NCBI GenBank assembly: GCA_963788935.1
Contig: CAWBIM010000003.1
Location: 186,001-250,000, forward strand
Origin: JAOPZW01 sp963788935
GTDB taxonomy: Bacteria; Actinomycetota; Thermoleophilia; Solirubrobacterales; Solirubrobacteraceae
Direction: 5' to 3'
DNA: 64,000 nucleotides
Within the stretch, counting starts at the first letter, position 1. Each line of letters starts with the position of its first letter. The notes under the pieces were generated by a model. The model did no database searches. It saw nothing but the letters and a program-made list of their open reading frames with translations, and was not told where the DNA came from. Shown here one piece after another: positions 43,845 through 52,340 of the stretch. Position numbers and translations under genes: made by a program.

Positions 43845-45060
43845 GTGGTGGCACTGCTCACCGCCATGGTCCTGTGCGCCCTGACGACGACGGCGTTCGC
43901 GGCGGACACGACGGCGATCGCCGACACGGCGACCGACGCCGGGGCCACCACCGGGGCCACGACCTCGTCGGCCGACGCCGGCGGGGCCACGACCGCCTCG
44001 ACCTCGGACGCGACGACCCCGCCCACGACGTCGGCGTCGGACACGACCGGCGGGTCCACGACCGCGTCCCCGGCGACGGGAGACAGTGGCGTCGGGACGG
44101 ACGAGCCGACGACGGGAACCTCGGTCGACGACCCGCCCGCGACCACCCCGCCCGCGACGGGCACGGGCACCGCGACCGGCGGCACGACCACCGGCACCAC
44201 GACCGGCACCACGACCACCGGCACGACCACCACCGGCACCACCACCACCGGCACCACCACCGGCGGCAGCGACCACCGGCGGCACCACGAAGCCGGCCAC
44301 GCCAGCGACCGGCACCACGACCGGCACGGGCACGACCACCGGCGACACGACGACGACGCCCGCCACCGGGACGTCGACCACGCCGCCCACCACGTCGACG
44401 TCGAACACGACGACCGACACCGACAAGCCTGCAACGTCGCACCCGGCGCCGACCCCGGCTCCGGTGTCCGCACGACCCGCCGCCGTGGCGACTGCGCCCA
44501 CCCCCTCGCCGGTCGTGCCGGTCGCCGCTGCGACCGCCACCCCGACGGGGCGCTTCGCCGCGGCGGCGCCGTTCTTCGTGACCGCACCGCCCCGCCACGA
44601 CACCGGCGGCACGCAACCTGCGGCGCTCTCCGAGCGCAAGCTGCTCTCCGCCGGCGACCGAGCCGGCCTCCTGCCGTTCGGGCGCCACGCGACCGACGAC
44701 GCCGCCCCGCTCACGCCCGGCGTGACCGCGATCGCGAGCGCCGCCGCGGCCCCCGCCGCGACGACCGTCGTCGAGTCCAGCACCGGCGGCCGCACCACGG
44801 TCCACCGCACGACGCGTGCGCACGCCCCTGACGCCGGCGGCACACCGAGCCGTCCCGCGCCGCACCGCCCGCCGGGTACGCCCGGCAACGCGGGTGCCGG
44901 CGGGGTCGCGTCCGCCGCCGGAGGCGCCGCCTCCGGCGTGTGGTGCGCGATCCTCCTCGGCGGCTTCCTCCTCTTCGCGCAGCAGCTTCGCCGTCACGGC
45001 GTGCGCCTCGTGATCCCGGCGCCCCGCGGCGTCGAGTTCCTTCTGCACCGGCCCGGCTGA
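43845..45060 (+). pseudogene. Thr/Gly-rich cell-surface protein with C-terminal anchor, frameshifted
   Basis: A secreted protein of about 405 residues: signal peptide (VVALLTAMVLCALTTTAFAA), long Thr/Gly/Ala-rich stretch with GTTT repeats (ACC ACC GGC codons), Pro-rich region, and a C-terminal membrane segment (GVWCAILLGGFLLFAQQL) with a short basic tail. The frame shifts near 44265 inside the repeat, where inserting a GC dinucleotide joins the parts; repeat slippage or a sequence error are both possible. Thr-rich linkers are typical of wall-spanning, possibly glycosylated proteins. Followed by the peptidoglycan-binding gene at 45172. Confidence 0.7.
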
Positions 45061-45111
45061 GCCTCCGCTCCGGAGTCTCGACCGGGCACACGTGCGCCTT
45101 CCGGGCGTTCG

Positions 45112-45149
45112 CGTGCCCCACCGGCACGCGTTCGCGTGCCCCCGGCACC
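45112..45149 (+). repeat. Direct repeat upstream of the peptidoglycan-binding gene
   Basis: Two copies of CGTTCGCGTGCCCC flank a CACCGGCACG hairpin-forming piece; ends 12-20 bp before the ribosome site AGGAG (45161-45165). Could be an operator or an mRNA structure. Confidence 0.4.
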
Positions 45150-45171
45150 GTTCCCCCGGAAGGAGAAGTCC

Positions 45172-46608
45172 GTGACGACCCGCCTGCCCGGCACCAGGGC
45201 CATATCGATCGTGATCGTCGCAGCGCTGCTGCTGCTCGGCGTCGCGCTCACCGGCGCCTCGACGGCGGCCGCCCGATCGCACGACGCCCGCGCGTCGCAC
45301 GCCTCGGTCCTGCGACAGGGCATCGGCACCAAGCACAGCCGCAGCGCCCGCGTCATGGCGGTCCAGCGCGCGCTCCAGCGCCACGGCTTCCGGGTGCACA
45401 AGGCCGACGGCCGCTTCGGCCGCGCGACCCACGCCGCCGTCCGCCGCCTCCAGCGCCGGGCCGGCCTGAAGGTCGACGGCGCGGTCGGTCCGCGGACGCG
45501 CCGCGCCCTCGGGCTGACGGCGGGCTACCGGCGCGTCCACCTTCTGCGGGTCCGCGCCGAACAGGCCGCGGCGCACCGCCGGCGGGTCGCCCGTCACGCG
45601 GCCGCCGCCCACCGACGCGCGATCGCCGACCGCCGGCGCGATCGCTCGATCCCGCCGCCGCGCCGGGCCGTGCCCGACCCGGTGACGGCGCTCGCCGCCA
45701 CGTCTGACCACCCCACCCCTGCGCCGAGAACGCCGGTTCCTCAGCCGGCCGCATCGGCGCGGCGCACCCTGCCCGGCGGCCCCGACCTCGTTGCCGCGCT
45801 CGCGACGCTCCTCGTCGTCGCGACGTGGTTCCTCGCCCGGCGGCCGGCCTCGCGCCGGCCGCGCGCGCCCGCCCTCGCCCTCAGCGGGGGCGGTACGGCG
45901 ACGATCGGTTGGGTGCCGCCGGGCGGCGACGACGCTGACGCCGCACGCGCCGAGGCCACGGACCGGCCCGCGCGTGCGGCCCGCTTCGCCACCGTCCGGT
46001 CGCGTCCCGCCCCGGTCGCGCCGCGCTCGCTCGAGGCCGGCGACCCGGTGATCGCCTACGTCGACACCACCGCCGGCGTGAGCGGCCGGGCGGCGAAGAA
46101 GATCGAGCGCGTCTGCGCGCGCCACGGCTGGCGGCTCCTCGAGGTCGTCGCCGAGCGCGGCGACCGGCCGGCGGGCGACCGCCCCGGCCTGGCCTACGCG
46201 CTCGATCGCATCGAGGCGGGCGAGGCGAACGCCCTCGTCGTCCGCGACCCGGCCGACCTCGGGCGTCGGGGCGTCGCGCGGGCCGCGCTGCGCCGCCGCG
46301 TGCGCAGCACCGGCGCCGCGATCGTGACCTGCGTCCCGGGCGCCGCACCCGTGATCGACCAGCGGCCCGAGTCGCGCCGCGCCCGGCGCGCGGTCGAGGC
46401 ACCGGCGCCCGTGCCGGTTCTGGAGCAGTCCGCGCGCCCCCGGGCCGCCGAGGACCACGCGCCGGTCCCGGCGCTCGCGCGCGTCGCCGCCGCGCACCCC
46501 GTGCGCCCGCGGCCCGCGACGGCCCACACGCACCACTTCAGCCGGCCGGCCCGGGGCAGTACGCCCGCGGTCGTGCCGCTCCGCACAGGACGACGGAGGG
46601 CGTCATGA
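45172..46608 (+). CDS. Peptidoglycan-binding protein fused to degenerate serine-recombinase domain
   Basis: A 478-aa fusion: N-terminal membrane/signal segment (ISIVIVAALLLLGVALTGAS), PG_binding_1 domain at about 55-115 (VQRALQRHGFRV, DGRFGRATHAAVRRLQ, VDGAVGPRTRRALG), a basic/Pro-rich linker, a second membrane segment at 205-222, and a resolvase-like domain at about 292-390 (VIAYVDTTAGVSG, ALDRIEAGEANALVV). The recombinase Y-x-R-x-S catalytic motif reads Y296-V-D-T-T300, so Arg and Ser are lost and DNA cleavage is unlikely. Predicted topology puts the wall-binding domain outside and the resolvase-like domain inside. GTG 45172 has AGGAG upstream. No such function is known to me. Confidence 0.75.
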   Translation: MTTRLPGTRAISIVIVAALLLLGVALTGASTAAARSHDARASHASVLRQGIGTKHSRSARVMAVQRALQRHGFRVHKADGRFGRATHAAVRRLQRRAGLKVDGAVGPRTRRALGLTAGYRRVHLLRVRAEQAAAHRRRVARHAAAAHRRAIADRRRDRSIPPPRRAVPDPVTALAATSDHPTPAPRTPVPQPAASARRTLPGGPDLVAALATLLVVATWFLARRPASRRPRAPALALSGGGTATIGWVPPGGDDADAARAEATDRPARAARFATVRSRPAPVAPRSLEAGDPVIAYVDTTAGVSGRAAKKIERVCARHGWRLLEVVAERGDRPAGDRPGLAYALDRIEAGEANALVVRDPADLGRRGVARAALRRRVRSTGAAIVTCVPGAAPVIDQRPESRRARRAVEAPAPVPVLEQSARPRAAEDHAPVPALARVAAAHPVRPRPATAHTHHFSRPARGSTPAVVPLRTGRRRAS

Positions 46609-47546
46609 CGACCGCCCTTCGGCCGATCGGACCGGCGCCGCCCATGGATGGCTCGCACCGGTGTCCGCTTGGGGGGTCGACGGGCGACGGAGTCGCGCGT
46701 CGAGCACTGGTCCCGGCGCTGGTCACGGAGGGCCGGCGCCGGCAGACGGCTTCAGCGCTTGGGGGGACGACGGGCGACCAGCCCGATCGTCGAATCGCGG
46801 TCCCGGCGCCCGTCACGGAGGGCGGGCGCCGGCACCCGCAGACAGAGCTTGGGGGGACGACGGGCCACCAGCCCCGTCGTCAGACAGGGGTCCGGGTGTC
46901 CGTCACGGAGGACGGACGCCCGGACACGGAGCTTGGGGGGACGACGGGCGAGCAGCCCGATCGTCAAGTCGCGGTCCCGGCGCCCGTCACGGAGGGCGGG
47001 CGCCGGCATCCGCACAGAGAGCTTGGGGGGACGACGGGCGACGAGCCCGATCGTCGAGCACCGGTCCCGCCGCCCGTCCGGGGGGCGGGAGCGGGCATCA
47101 GTCGCTCCGAGACAACCGGCGGCCCATGCGCCGCCGGGGAGCAACGCCGGAGGCCGCCTCCCACAGCGGCCCCGGGCGTGAGCCGGCGCCTGCCATGGAC
47201 GGCGGGCGCCGGCCCGAACTTCACGAGCGTGGGCGGCAGCCGTACCGCCCCACGACGACGTCGACGCCCGCCAGGGAGGGCGGGCGTCGGCGCCACTCTT
47301 CCGACCGTCGGCGGCCGCCGTACCGCCAGACGACGCCGGCGCCCGCCAGGGAGGGCGAGCGCCGGCCCGAGCTTTCCAACCGTGGGCGGAATCCGTAGCG
47401 CCCCGCGACGGCGTCGCCGCCCGCCACGGAGGGCGGGCGCGACGCCACTTCTTTCCCACCGTCGGCGGCAGCCGTAACCGCCCGACGAGGCCGGCGCGCG
47501 CCAGGGAGGGCGGGCGCCGGCCGCAGGCTTGGGGGTAGCGGCCCGC
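46609..47546. repeat. Noncoding tandem array of covarying hairpins with ANGGA loops
   Basis: A 938-bp convergent intergenic region filled by about ten repeat units: 84-90 bp spacing in the first half (GCTTGGGGGG at 46667, 46757, 46847, 46931, 47021) and 75-78 bp in the second. Each unit has a strong hairpin whose loop is CACGGAGG, CAGGGAGG or similar; ANGGA motifs are at 46725, 46815, 46905, 46989, 47195, 47273, 47348, 47426 and 47503, one loop (near 47075) lacks it. Stems differ between copies but remain paired. Alternating second hairpins (GACGACGGGC..GCCCGATCGTC; CGTGGGCGG..CCGCCCCACG) also covary. Frames stay open but third-position bases are atypical, arguing against coding. Confidence 0.75.
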
Positions 47547-49055
47547 TCAGCCCTCGCCGCCGTCGACCCACGGCCCGCCGGTCCAGCCGTCGAGGTCGTA
47601 GTCGGCGAGGCATTGCTCGACGAGATCGTCGGCCGCCGCGGTGATCCCGCGGATCCCGGCGAAGCGCAGCATGTCCAGGCGCATCTGCTCCTGGTTGCCG
47701 CTGTAGTTGATCTCGTACCACTCGTGGCGCGCGCCGAACTCGGTCCCGACCGCGTCCCAGATGAGCTTGAACAGCTTGATCCGGTCGTGCGCGTCGCCGG
47801 TCGAGCCGCGGTAGAAGCGGTCGATCAGCGGGCGCAGCTCCTCGGAGCGCAGGTCGGCCGCGCTCGACGGCGTGACGAGCGGCGCGCCGCCGAGGACCTC
47901 GGCGAAGATCGCCCGCGCGCGCGGCACCGCCTGGGTGCCGAAGAGCCGGATGAGCGTCGCGTACTCGAGCTTCGGTACCACGCTCTCCCCCGGCCCGGGC
48001 ATCGGCTCGTGGCACAGCGCGGCGGTCAGCGCCCACAGCAGGTTGCGCCAGCCGACGAGCTCGCCGAGCTTCGCCTGCACGCCGCGGAACCCGTCGGTCC
48101 CGTTCGCCTTCAGCCCCCGCGCGAGCAGGCCGCAGAGGAAGTCGAGCTTCACCGCCAGCCGCGTCCCCGACTGCAGCGTGTAGCGCGGCATGAACCCCGA
48201 CGAGGCGTAGAAGCCCGTCGCCTTGTCGACGTCGCGGTAGACGAGGACGTTCTCCCACGGGATGAACGCATCGTCGAAGACCACGACCGCGTCGTTCTCG
48301 TCGAAGCGGCTCGACAGCGGGTTCTCCCACGGCGAACGGGCGTCGGCCTCGTACGAGCGCCGGCAGACGAGCTTCTTGCCCGGCGTGTCCATCGGGGCGA
48401 TGAACACCAGCGCGTAGTCCTCGGCCTTGCCCTTCTCGAGCTGGACGGCGCTGTTCTGGGCGACGAACGTCGCGTGGGTGATCGCCGACCCCGTGGCGAG
48501 CATCTTCGCCCCCGAGACGACGATCCCGTCGTCGCGCTCGCGCACGACGTGGACGTAGACGTCCTCGACCTCGTGGACCGCCTTGTCGCGGTCGATCGGC
48601 GGGTTGATCAGGACGTGGTTGAGGAACAGCGCCCGCTCGGCGTACGCGCGGTACCAGTGCCGGCCGCTGTCGGCGAACGGCGCGTACCAGTCCGGGTCGG
48701 CGCCGAGCGTCGCCATGAACGAGGCCTTGTAGTCCGGGGTGCGGCCCATGTGGCCGAACGACATCCGCGACCAGTGCGCGATCGCCTCGCGCGAGGCCAG
48801 CAGGTCGTCCACCGAGTACGACGGCATGAAGAAGCGGTGGGTGTGGATCCCGTGGCGGTCCTCGGCGGTGAGGAGGTCGCGGGTCGCGGGATCGTGCAGC
48901 GCGTCGTACAGCCGCGCCACCGAGCGCGCGCTGTTGCGGAACGCGGGGTGGGTCGTGACGTCCGCGACGCGCTCGCCGTCGATCCAGACGTCGCGGCCGT
49001 CGCGCAGGCTGTCGAGGTACTCCGCGCCGGTGTACGGGGCCGTGCGGCCGGGCAC
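47547..49055 (-). CDS. 4-hydroxyphenylacetate 3-monooxygenase-type oxygenase (HpaB family)
   Basis: A 502-aa FADH2-dependent monooxygenase of the HpaB/PvcC family: N-terminal YLDSLRDGRDVWIDGERV, the flavin-binding central region (FVAQNSAVQLEKGKAEDYAL; RSPWENPLSSRFDENDAVVVFDD) and C-terminal SGNQEQMRLDML. These enzymes ortho-hydroxylate phenolic substrates with reduced flavin from a partner reductase, which is not in this window. GTG 49055. It could also belong to the related 4-hydroxybutyryl-CoA dehydratase branch, but no Fe-S cysteine set is evident. Confidence 0.88.
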   Translation of the reverse strand: MPGRTAPYTGAEYLDSLRDGRDVWIDGERVADVTTHPAFRNSARSVARLYDALHDPATRDLLTAEDRHGIHTHRFFMPSYSVDDLLASREAIAHWSRMSFGHMGRTPDYKASFMATLGADPDWYAPFADSGRHWYRAYAERALFLNHVLINPPIDRDKAVHEVEDVYVHVVRERDDGIVVSGAKMLATGSAITHATFVAQNSAVQLEKGKAEDYALVFIAPMDTPGKKLVCRRSYEADARSPWENPLSSRFDENDAVVVFDDAFIPWENVLVYRDVDKATGFYASSGFMPRYTLQSGTRLAVKLDFLCGLLARGLKANGTDGFRGVQAKLGELVGWRNLLWALTAALCHEPMPGPGESVVPKLEYATLIRLFGTQAVPRARAIFAEVLGGAPLVTPSSAADLRSEELRPLIDRFYRGSTGDAHDRIKLFKLIWDAVGTEFGARHEWYEINYSGNQEQMRLDMLRFAGIRGITAAADDLVEQCLADYDLDGWTGGPWVDGGEG

Positions 49056-49065
49056 GCGCGGCCCC

Positions 49066-50250
49066 CTACCCGTCCAGCGCGGCCCGGAGCGGCGCCGCGG
49101 CCGCGGGCGGATCGACGCGCCCGAGCGCGACGCTGTCGCACCCGACCCACTCGGCCGCCTCGCGCAGCGCGTCGGCCATCCTGGGGATCGCCTTCGGCTC
49201 GACCGAGACCTGGAGGGCGTGCAGGGTCGTCCCGTCGCGCTTGGGGTCGACCCGGCCGACGAGATGGCCGCCCGCCAGGAGCGGCATCGCGTAGTAGCCG
49301 TGGATCCGCTTGGGCTTGGGGACGTAGGCCTCGATGCCGTGGTCGAAGCGGAAGATCCGCGGCGTCCGCTTGCGGTCCCAGATGAGCGAGTCGAACGGCG
49401 ACAGGAGCGTCGTGCGGTGCCGCCCGCGGACGGGCGCCTCGAGGGCGGCCGGATCGGCCCAGGCGTCGGCGTCCCAGCCGCGGACCGTCACCGGCACGAG
49501 GCCGGTGGCCTCGATCACCGCGTCGACCTGGTCGAGGAGCAGGCGGTGGTAGTCGGCGAGATCGGAGCGCGTGGCCACCCCCATCGCGCGGCCGCCCTGG
49601 GCGACGAGGCGGGTCAAGCACGCCTCCTCGGTCGGCTCCTCGCGCAGGAGGTCGGCCGGGATCGCGCGCTCGGCGAGGTCGTAGACGCGCCGCCAGCCGC
49701 GGCGCTCGACGCACACGACCTCGCCGACGTCGAGCAGCCACTCGACCGCGATCTTCGCCTCCGACCAGTCCCACCACTCGGCGCTCGCCTTCGCCCCGCC
49801 CAGGTCCTTCGTCGTCAGCGGCCCCTCGTCGCGCAGCTGCGCGCGGACGGCGTCGACGGCCGCGCGGTGGACGTCGTGCCAGCGCTTCTGGCGGGCGCGC
49901 ATGCGCCGCCGCCGGAAGGCGAACCACGGCCACTCCGTCTGCGGCAGGATCGACGCCGCGTGCGACCAGTACTCGAACGCGTCGCCGCTCCAGTAGGCGT
50001 GCTCGACCTTCGCGCGCGGCACCGGGCCGAGCCGGGCATAGGCGACCAGCTCGTGCGAGCGGGCGAGGACCGAGATCGTGTCGAGCTGGACGGCCCCGAG
50101 GGCGCGGAGCATCGCGGGCACGCCGCCGCGGCGGTCCGGCGCGCCGATCAGCCCCTGCGCGCGCAGCGCGATCCGGCGGGCCTCGTCGGCGCTGAGCTCG
50201 ACCGCGGGGGCGGGCTGGGGCGGGACGCTGGCGGCAGCGGCGGCGGGCAC
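49066..50250 (-). CDS. YcaQ-like winged-helix DNA glycosylase family protein
   Basis: A 394-aa protein of the HTH_42 (YcaQ/AlkX) family, recognised by ARRIALRAQGL, the QLDTISVLARSHELVAYARLG segment (catalytic QxD motif) and HGYYAMPLLAGGHLVGRVDPK. The E. coli member removes interstrand cross-links from DNA. The QLD motif is present, so activity is plausible. It lies 10 bp upstream of the HpaB-like gene on the same strand. Confidence 0.88.
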   Translation of the reverse strand: MPAAAAASVPPQPAPAVELSADEARRIALRAQGLIGAPDRRGGVPAMLRALGAVQLDTISVLARSHELVAYARLGPVPRAKVEHAYWSGDAFEYWSHAASILPQTEWPWFAFRRRRMRARQKRWHDVHRAAVDAVRAQLRDEGPLTTKDLGGAKASAEWWDWSEAKIAVEWLLDVGEVVCVERRGWRRVYDLAERAIPADLLREEPTEEACLTRLVAQGGRAMGVATRSDLADYHRLLLDQVDAVIEATGLVPVTVRGWDADAWADPAALEAPVRGRHRTTLLSPFDSLIWDRKRTPRIFRFDHGIEAYVPKPKRIHGYYAMPLLAGGHLVGRVDPKRDGTTLHALQVSVEPKAIPRMADALREAAEWVGCDSVALGRVDPPAAAAPLRAALDG

Positions 50251-50306
50251 GGGCGCCGGATCCTATGCGCCCGCCCGGGCGGCGCGGCGCCCTCCCGCCG
50301 CGGCGC

Positions 50307-50675
50307 TCAGGAGCGGCCCGAGAGCAGGTCCCAGGCCCGCCGGAGCTTGCGGGTCAGCTCGCCCTCGGGCGCGTCGCCCGGTCCCGCCGACAGCTCCGCC
50401 GGGCTCGCGCCCGGCTTCGGCAGCCGCGCGGCCTGCGCGGCGTCGAGCGTGAGCGTGACCGCCCGCTCGGCGATCGACGCGACCTCGGGGGCGTCGACGA
50501 ACCGGTGGCCGCCCGGGCCCAGCCGCGTGTCCACCACGATGCCGTCGAACAGGTTGGCCTCGGGATGGGAGAGCACGTGCTCGACGGTGCCGATGCGCGT
50601 CCCGTCGGACGTGAGGACGGGCGTCCCCGGGCGGAGAGCCAGGAACGAGATCGGTGCGCCGTGGTCGTCGCTCAT
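50307..50675 (-). CDS. PRC-barrel domain protein
   Basis: A 122-aa protein with a PRC barrel (GTPVLTSDGTRIGTVEHVL, DGIVVDTRLG) and a short charged C-terminal tail. PRC barrels bind RNA, proteins or membranes in varied contexts; function here is unknown. Divergent from the carboxylase operon (45 bp between starts). Confidence 0.78.
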   Translation of the reverse strand: MSDDHGAPISFLALRPGTPVLTSDGTRIGTVEHVLSHPEANLFDGIVVDTRLGPGGHRFVDAPEVASIAERAVTLTLDAAQAARLPKPGASPAELSAGPGDAPEGELTRKLRRAWDLLSGRS

Positions 50676-50720
50676 CGTGCGCAGGACTACCAGATCTCCG
50701 CGCCTGAGAAGATCGGTTCG

Positions 50721-52340
50721 ATGACCGACACGGCCGATCGAGGGGCCGCGCCCGCCGCCGGCGGCGTCGAGGGCGCCCCGCCAGCGGGACTCGCGGCCCT
50801 GGCGGCGGAGCTGCGCGAGCGCCTGGCCGACGTCCGCCGCGGCGGCGGCGAACGCGCCCGCACCCGGCACGTCGAGCGCGGCAAGCTCCTCGTCCGCGAG
50901 CGCGTCGACCGCCTGCTCGACCCCGGCTCGCCGTTCCTCGAGCTCTCGCCGCTCGCCGCCTACGAGCTCTACGAGGACGACGTGCCCGCGGCCGGCATCG
51001 TCACCGGGATCGGCCGCGTCGAGGGCGTGAAGTGCATGATCGTCGCCAACGACGCGACGGTGAAGGGCGGCACGTACTACCCCGTCACGGTGAAGAAACA
51101 CCTGCGTGCGCAGCAGATCGCGCTCGAGAACCGGCTGCCGTGCATCTACCTCGTCGACTCGGGCGGCGCATTCCTGCCGCTGCAGGACGACGTCTTCCCC
51201 GACCGCAACCACTTCGGGCGGATCTTCTTCAACCAGGCCCAGCTCTCGGCCGCCGGGATCCCGCAGCTGTCGGCGGTCATGGGGTCGTGCACGGCGGGCG
51301 GCGCCTACGTCCCGGCGATGTCCGACGAGACGGTGATCGTCAAGGACCAGGGGACGATCTTCCTGGGCGGCCCGCCGCTCGTGAAGGCGGCCACGGGCGA
51401 GGTCGTGACGGCCGAGGAGCTCGGCGGCGGCGAGGTCCACGCGCGCAAGTCGGGCGTCGTCGACCACCTCGCGGCCGACGACGCCGAGGCGCTCGCGATC
51501 CTGCGCTCGATCGTGCGGACGACGAACTCGCTGCAGCCCCGCGAGCCGGCGTTCGAGGTCGTGGCGCCCGAGGACCCCGCCGAGGACCCGGGCGAGCTCT
51601 ACGACCTCGTGCCGACCGACCCGCGCACCCCGTACGACGTGCGGGAGGTGATCTGGCGGATCGTGGACGCCAGCCGCTTCCACGAGTTCAAGGCCGCCTA
51701 CGGGGAGACGCTCGTCTGCGGCTTCGCCCACATCTGGGGCCATCCCGTCGGGATCCTCGCCAACAACGGGATCCTGTTCTCGCAGTCGGCCCTGAAGGGC
51801 GCGCACTTCATCGAGCTGTGCAACCAGCGCCGCGTCCCGCTGCTCTTCCTCCAGAACATCGCGGGCTTCATGGTCGGGCGCGAGTACGAGACCGGCGGGA
51901 TCGCCAAGGACGGCGCGAAGATGGTCACGGCCGTGTCGTGCTCGACGGTGCCGAAGCTGACCGTGATCGTCGGCGGCTCGTTCGGCGCGGGCAACTACGG
52001 GATGTGCGGGCGCGCGTACGACCCGCGCTTCCTGTGGATGTGGCCCAACGGGCGGATCTCGGTCATGGGCGGCGAGCAGGCCGCGTCGGTGCTCGCGACC
52101 GTGCGGCGCGACGGCATCGAGGGCCGCGGCGAGCAGTGGCCCGCCGACGAGGAGGAGGCCTTCAAGCAGCCGATCCGCGACCGGTACGAGCGCCAGGGCT
52201 CGCCGTACTACTCGACCGCGCGGCTCTGGGACGACGGCGTGATCGACCCGCTCGACACGCGCCGCGTGCTCGGCCTCGCGCTGGCGGTGTGCGCCGGGGC
52301 CCCGATCGAACCGGCCCGCTACGGCGTCTTCCGCATGTGA
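50721..52340 (+). CDS. Acyl-CoA carboxylase beta subunit, methylcrotonyl-CoA carboxylase type
   Basis: A 539-aa carboxyltransferase of the AccD/MccB class: the CoA-site loops GSCTAGGAYVPAMSDE and GSFGAGNYGMCGRAYDPRFLW and the LYDLVPTDPRTPYDVREVIWRIVD segment match 3-methylcrotonyl-CoA carboxylase beta subunits. It transfers CO2 from carboxybiotin to the acyl-CoA in leucine/isovalerate breakdown. Its stop overlaps the next start (TGATG) and the biotin-carrying subunit follows. Confidence 0.9.
   Translation: MTDTADRGAAPAAGGVEGAPPAGLAALAAELRERLADVRRGGGERARTRHVERGKLLVRERVDRLLDPGSPFLELSPLAAYELYEDDVPAAGIVTGIGRVEGVKCMIVANDATVKGGTYYPVTVKKHLRAQQIALENRLPCIYLVDSGGAFLPLQDDVFPDRNHFGRIFFNQAQLSAAGIPQLSAVMGSCTAGGAYVPAMSDETVIVKDQGTIFLGGPPLVKAATGEVVTAEELGGGEVHARKSGVVDHLAADDAEALAILRSIVRTTNSLQPREPAFEVVAPEDPAEDPGELYDLVPTDPRTPYDVREVIWRIVDASRFHEFKAAYGETLVCGFAHIWGHPVGILANNGILFSQSALKGAHFIELCNQRRVPLLFLQNIAGFMVGREYETGGIAKDGAKMVTAVSCSTVPKLTVIVGGSFGAGNYGMCGRAYDPRFLWMWPNGRISVMGGEQAASVLATVRRDGIEGRGEQWPADEEEAFKQPIRDRYERQGSPYYSTARLWDDGVIDPLDTRRVLGLALAVCAGAPIEPARYGVFRM

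Noticed and set aside
45172..46608. Active site-specific recombinase or mobile element
   Set aside because: The catalytic Ser and Arg are replaced (Y-V-D-T-T), the protein has two membrane segments, and no terminal inverted repeats or attachment sites were seen.
46605..47477. Open frame of about 290 codons with ~30-residue repeats starting at ATG 46605
   Set aside because: Many codons end in A or T (CTT, GAT, CGT, CGA), unlike genes in this window; the other plus-strand frames are also open, and the conserved property is stem pairing rather than protein sequence. Not excluded completely.
46660..47530. CRISPR array
   Set aside because: Repeats are 75-90 bp, imperfect and hairpin-forming with no unique spacers of constant length, and no cas genes are nearby.
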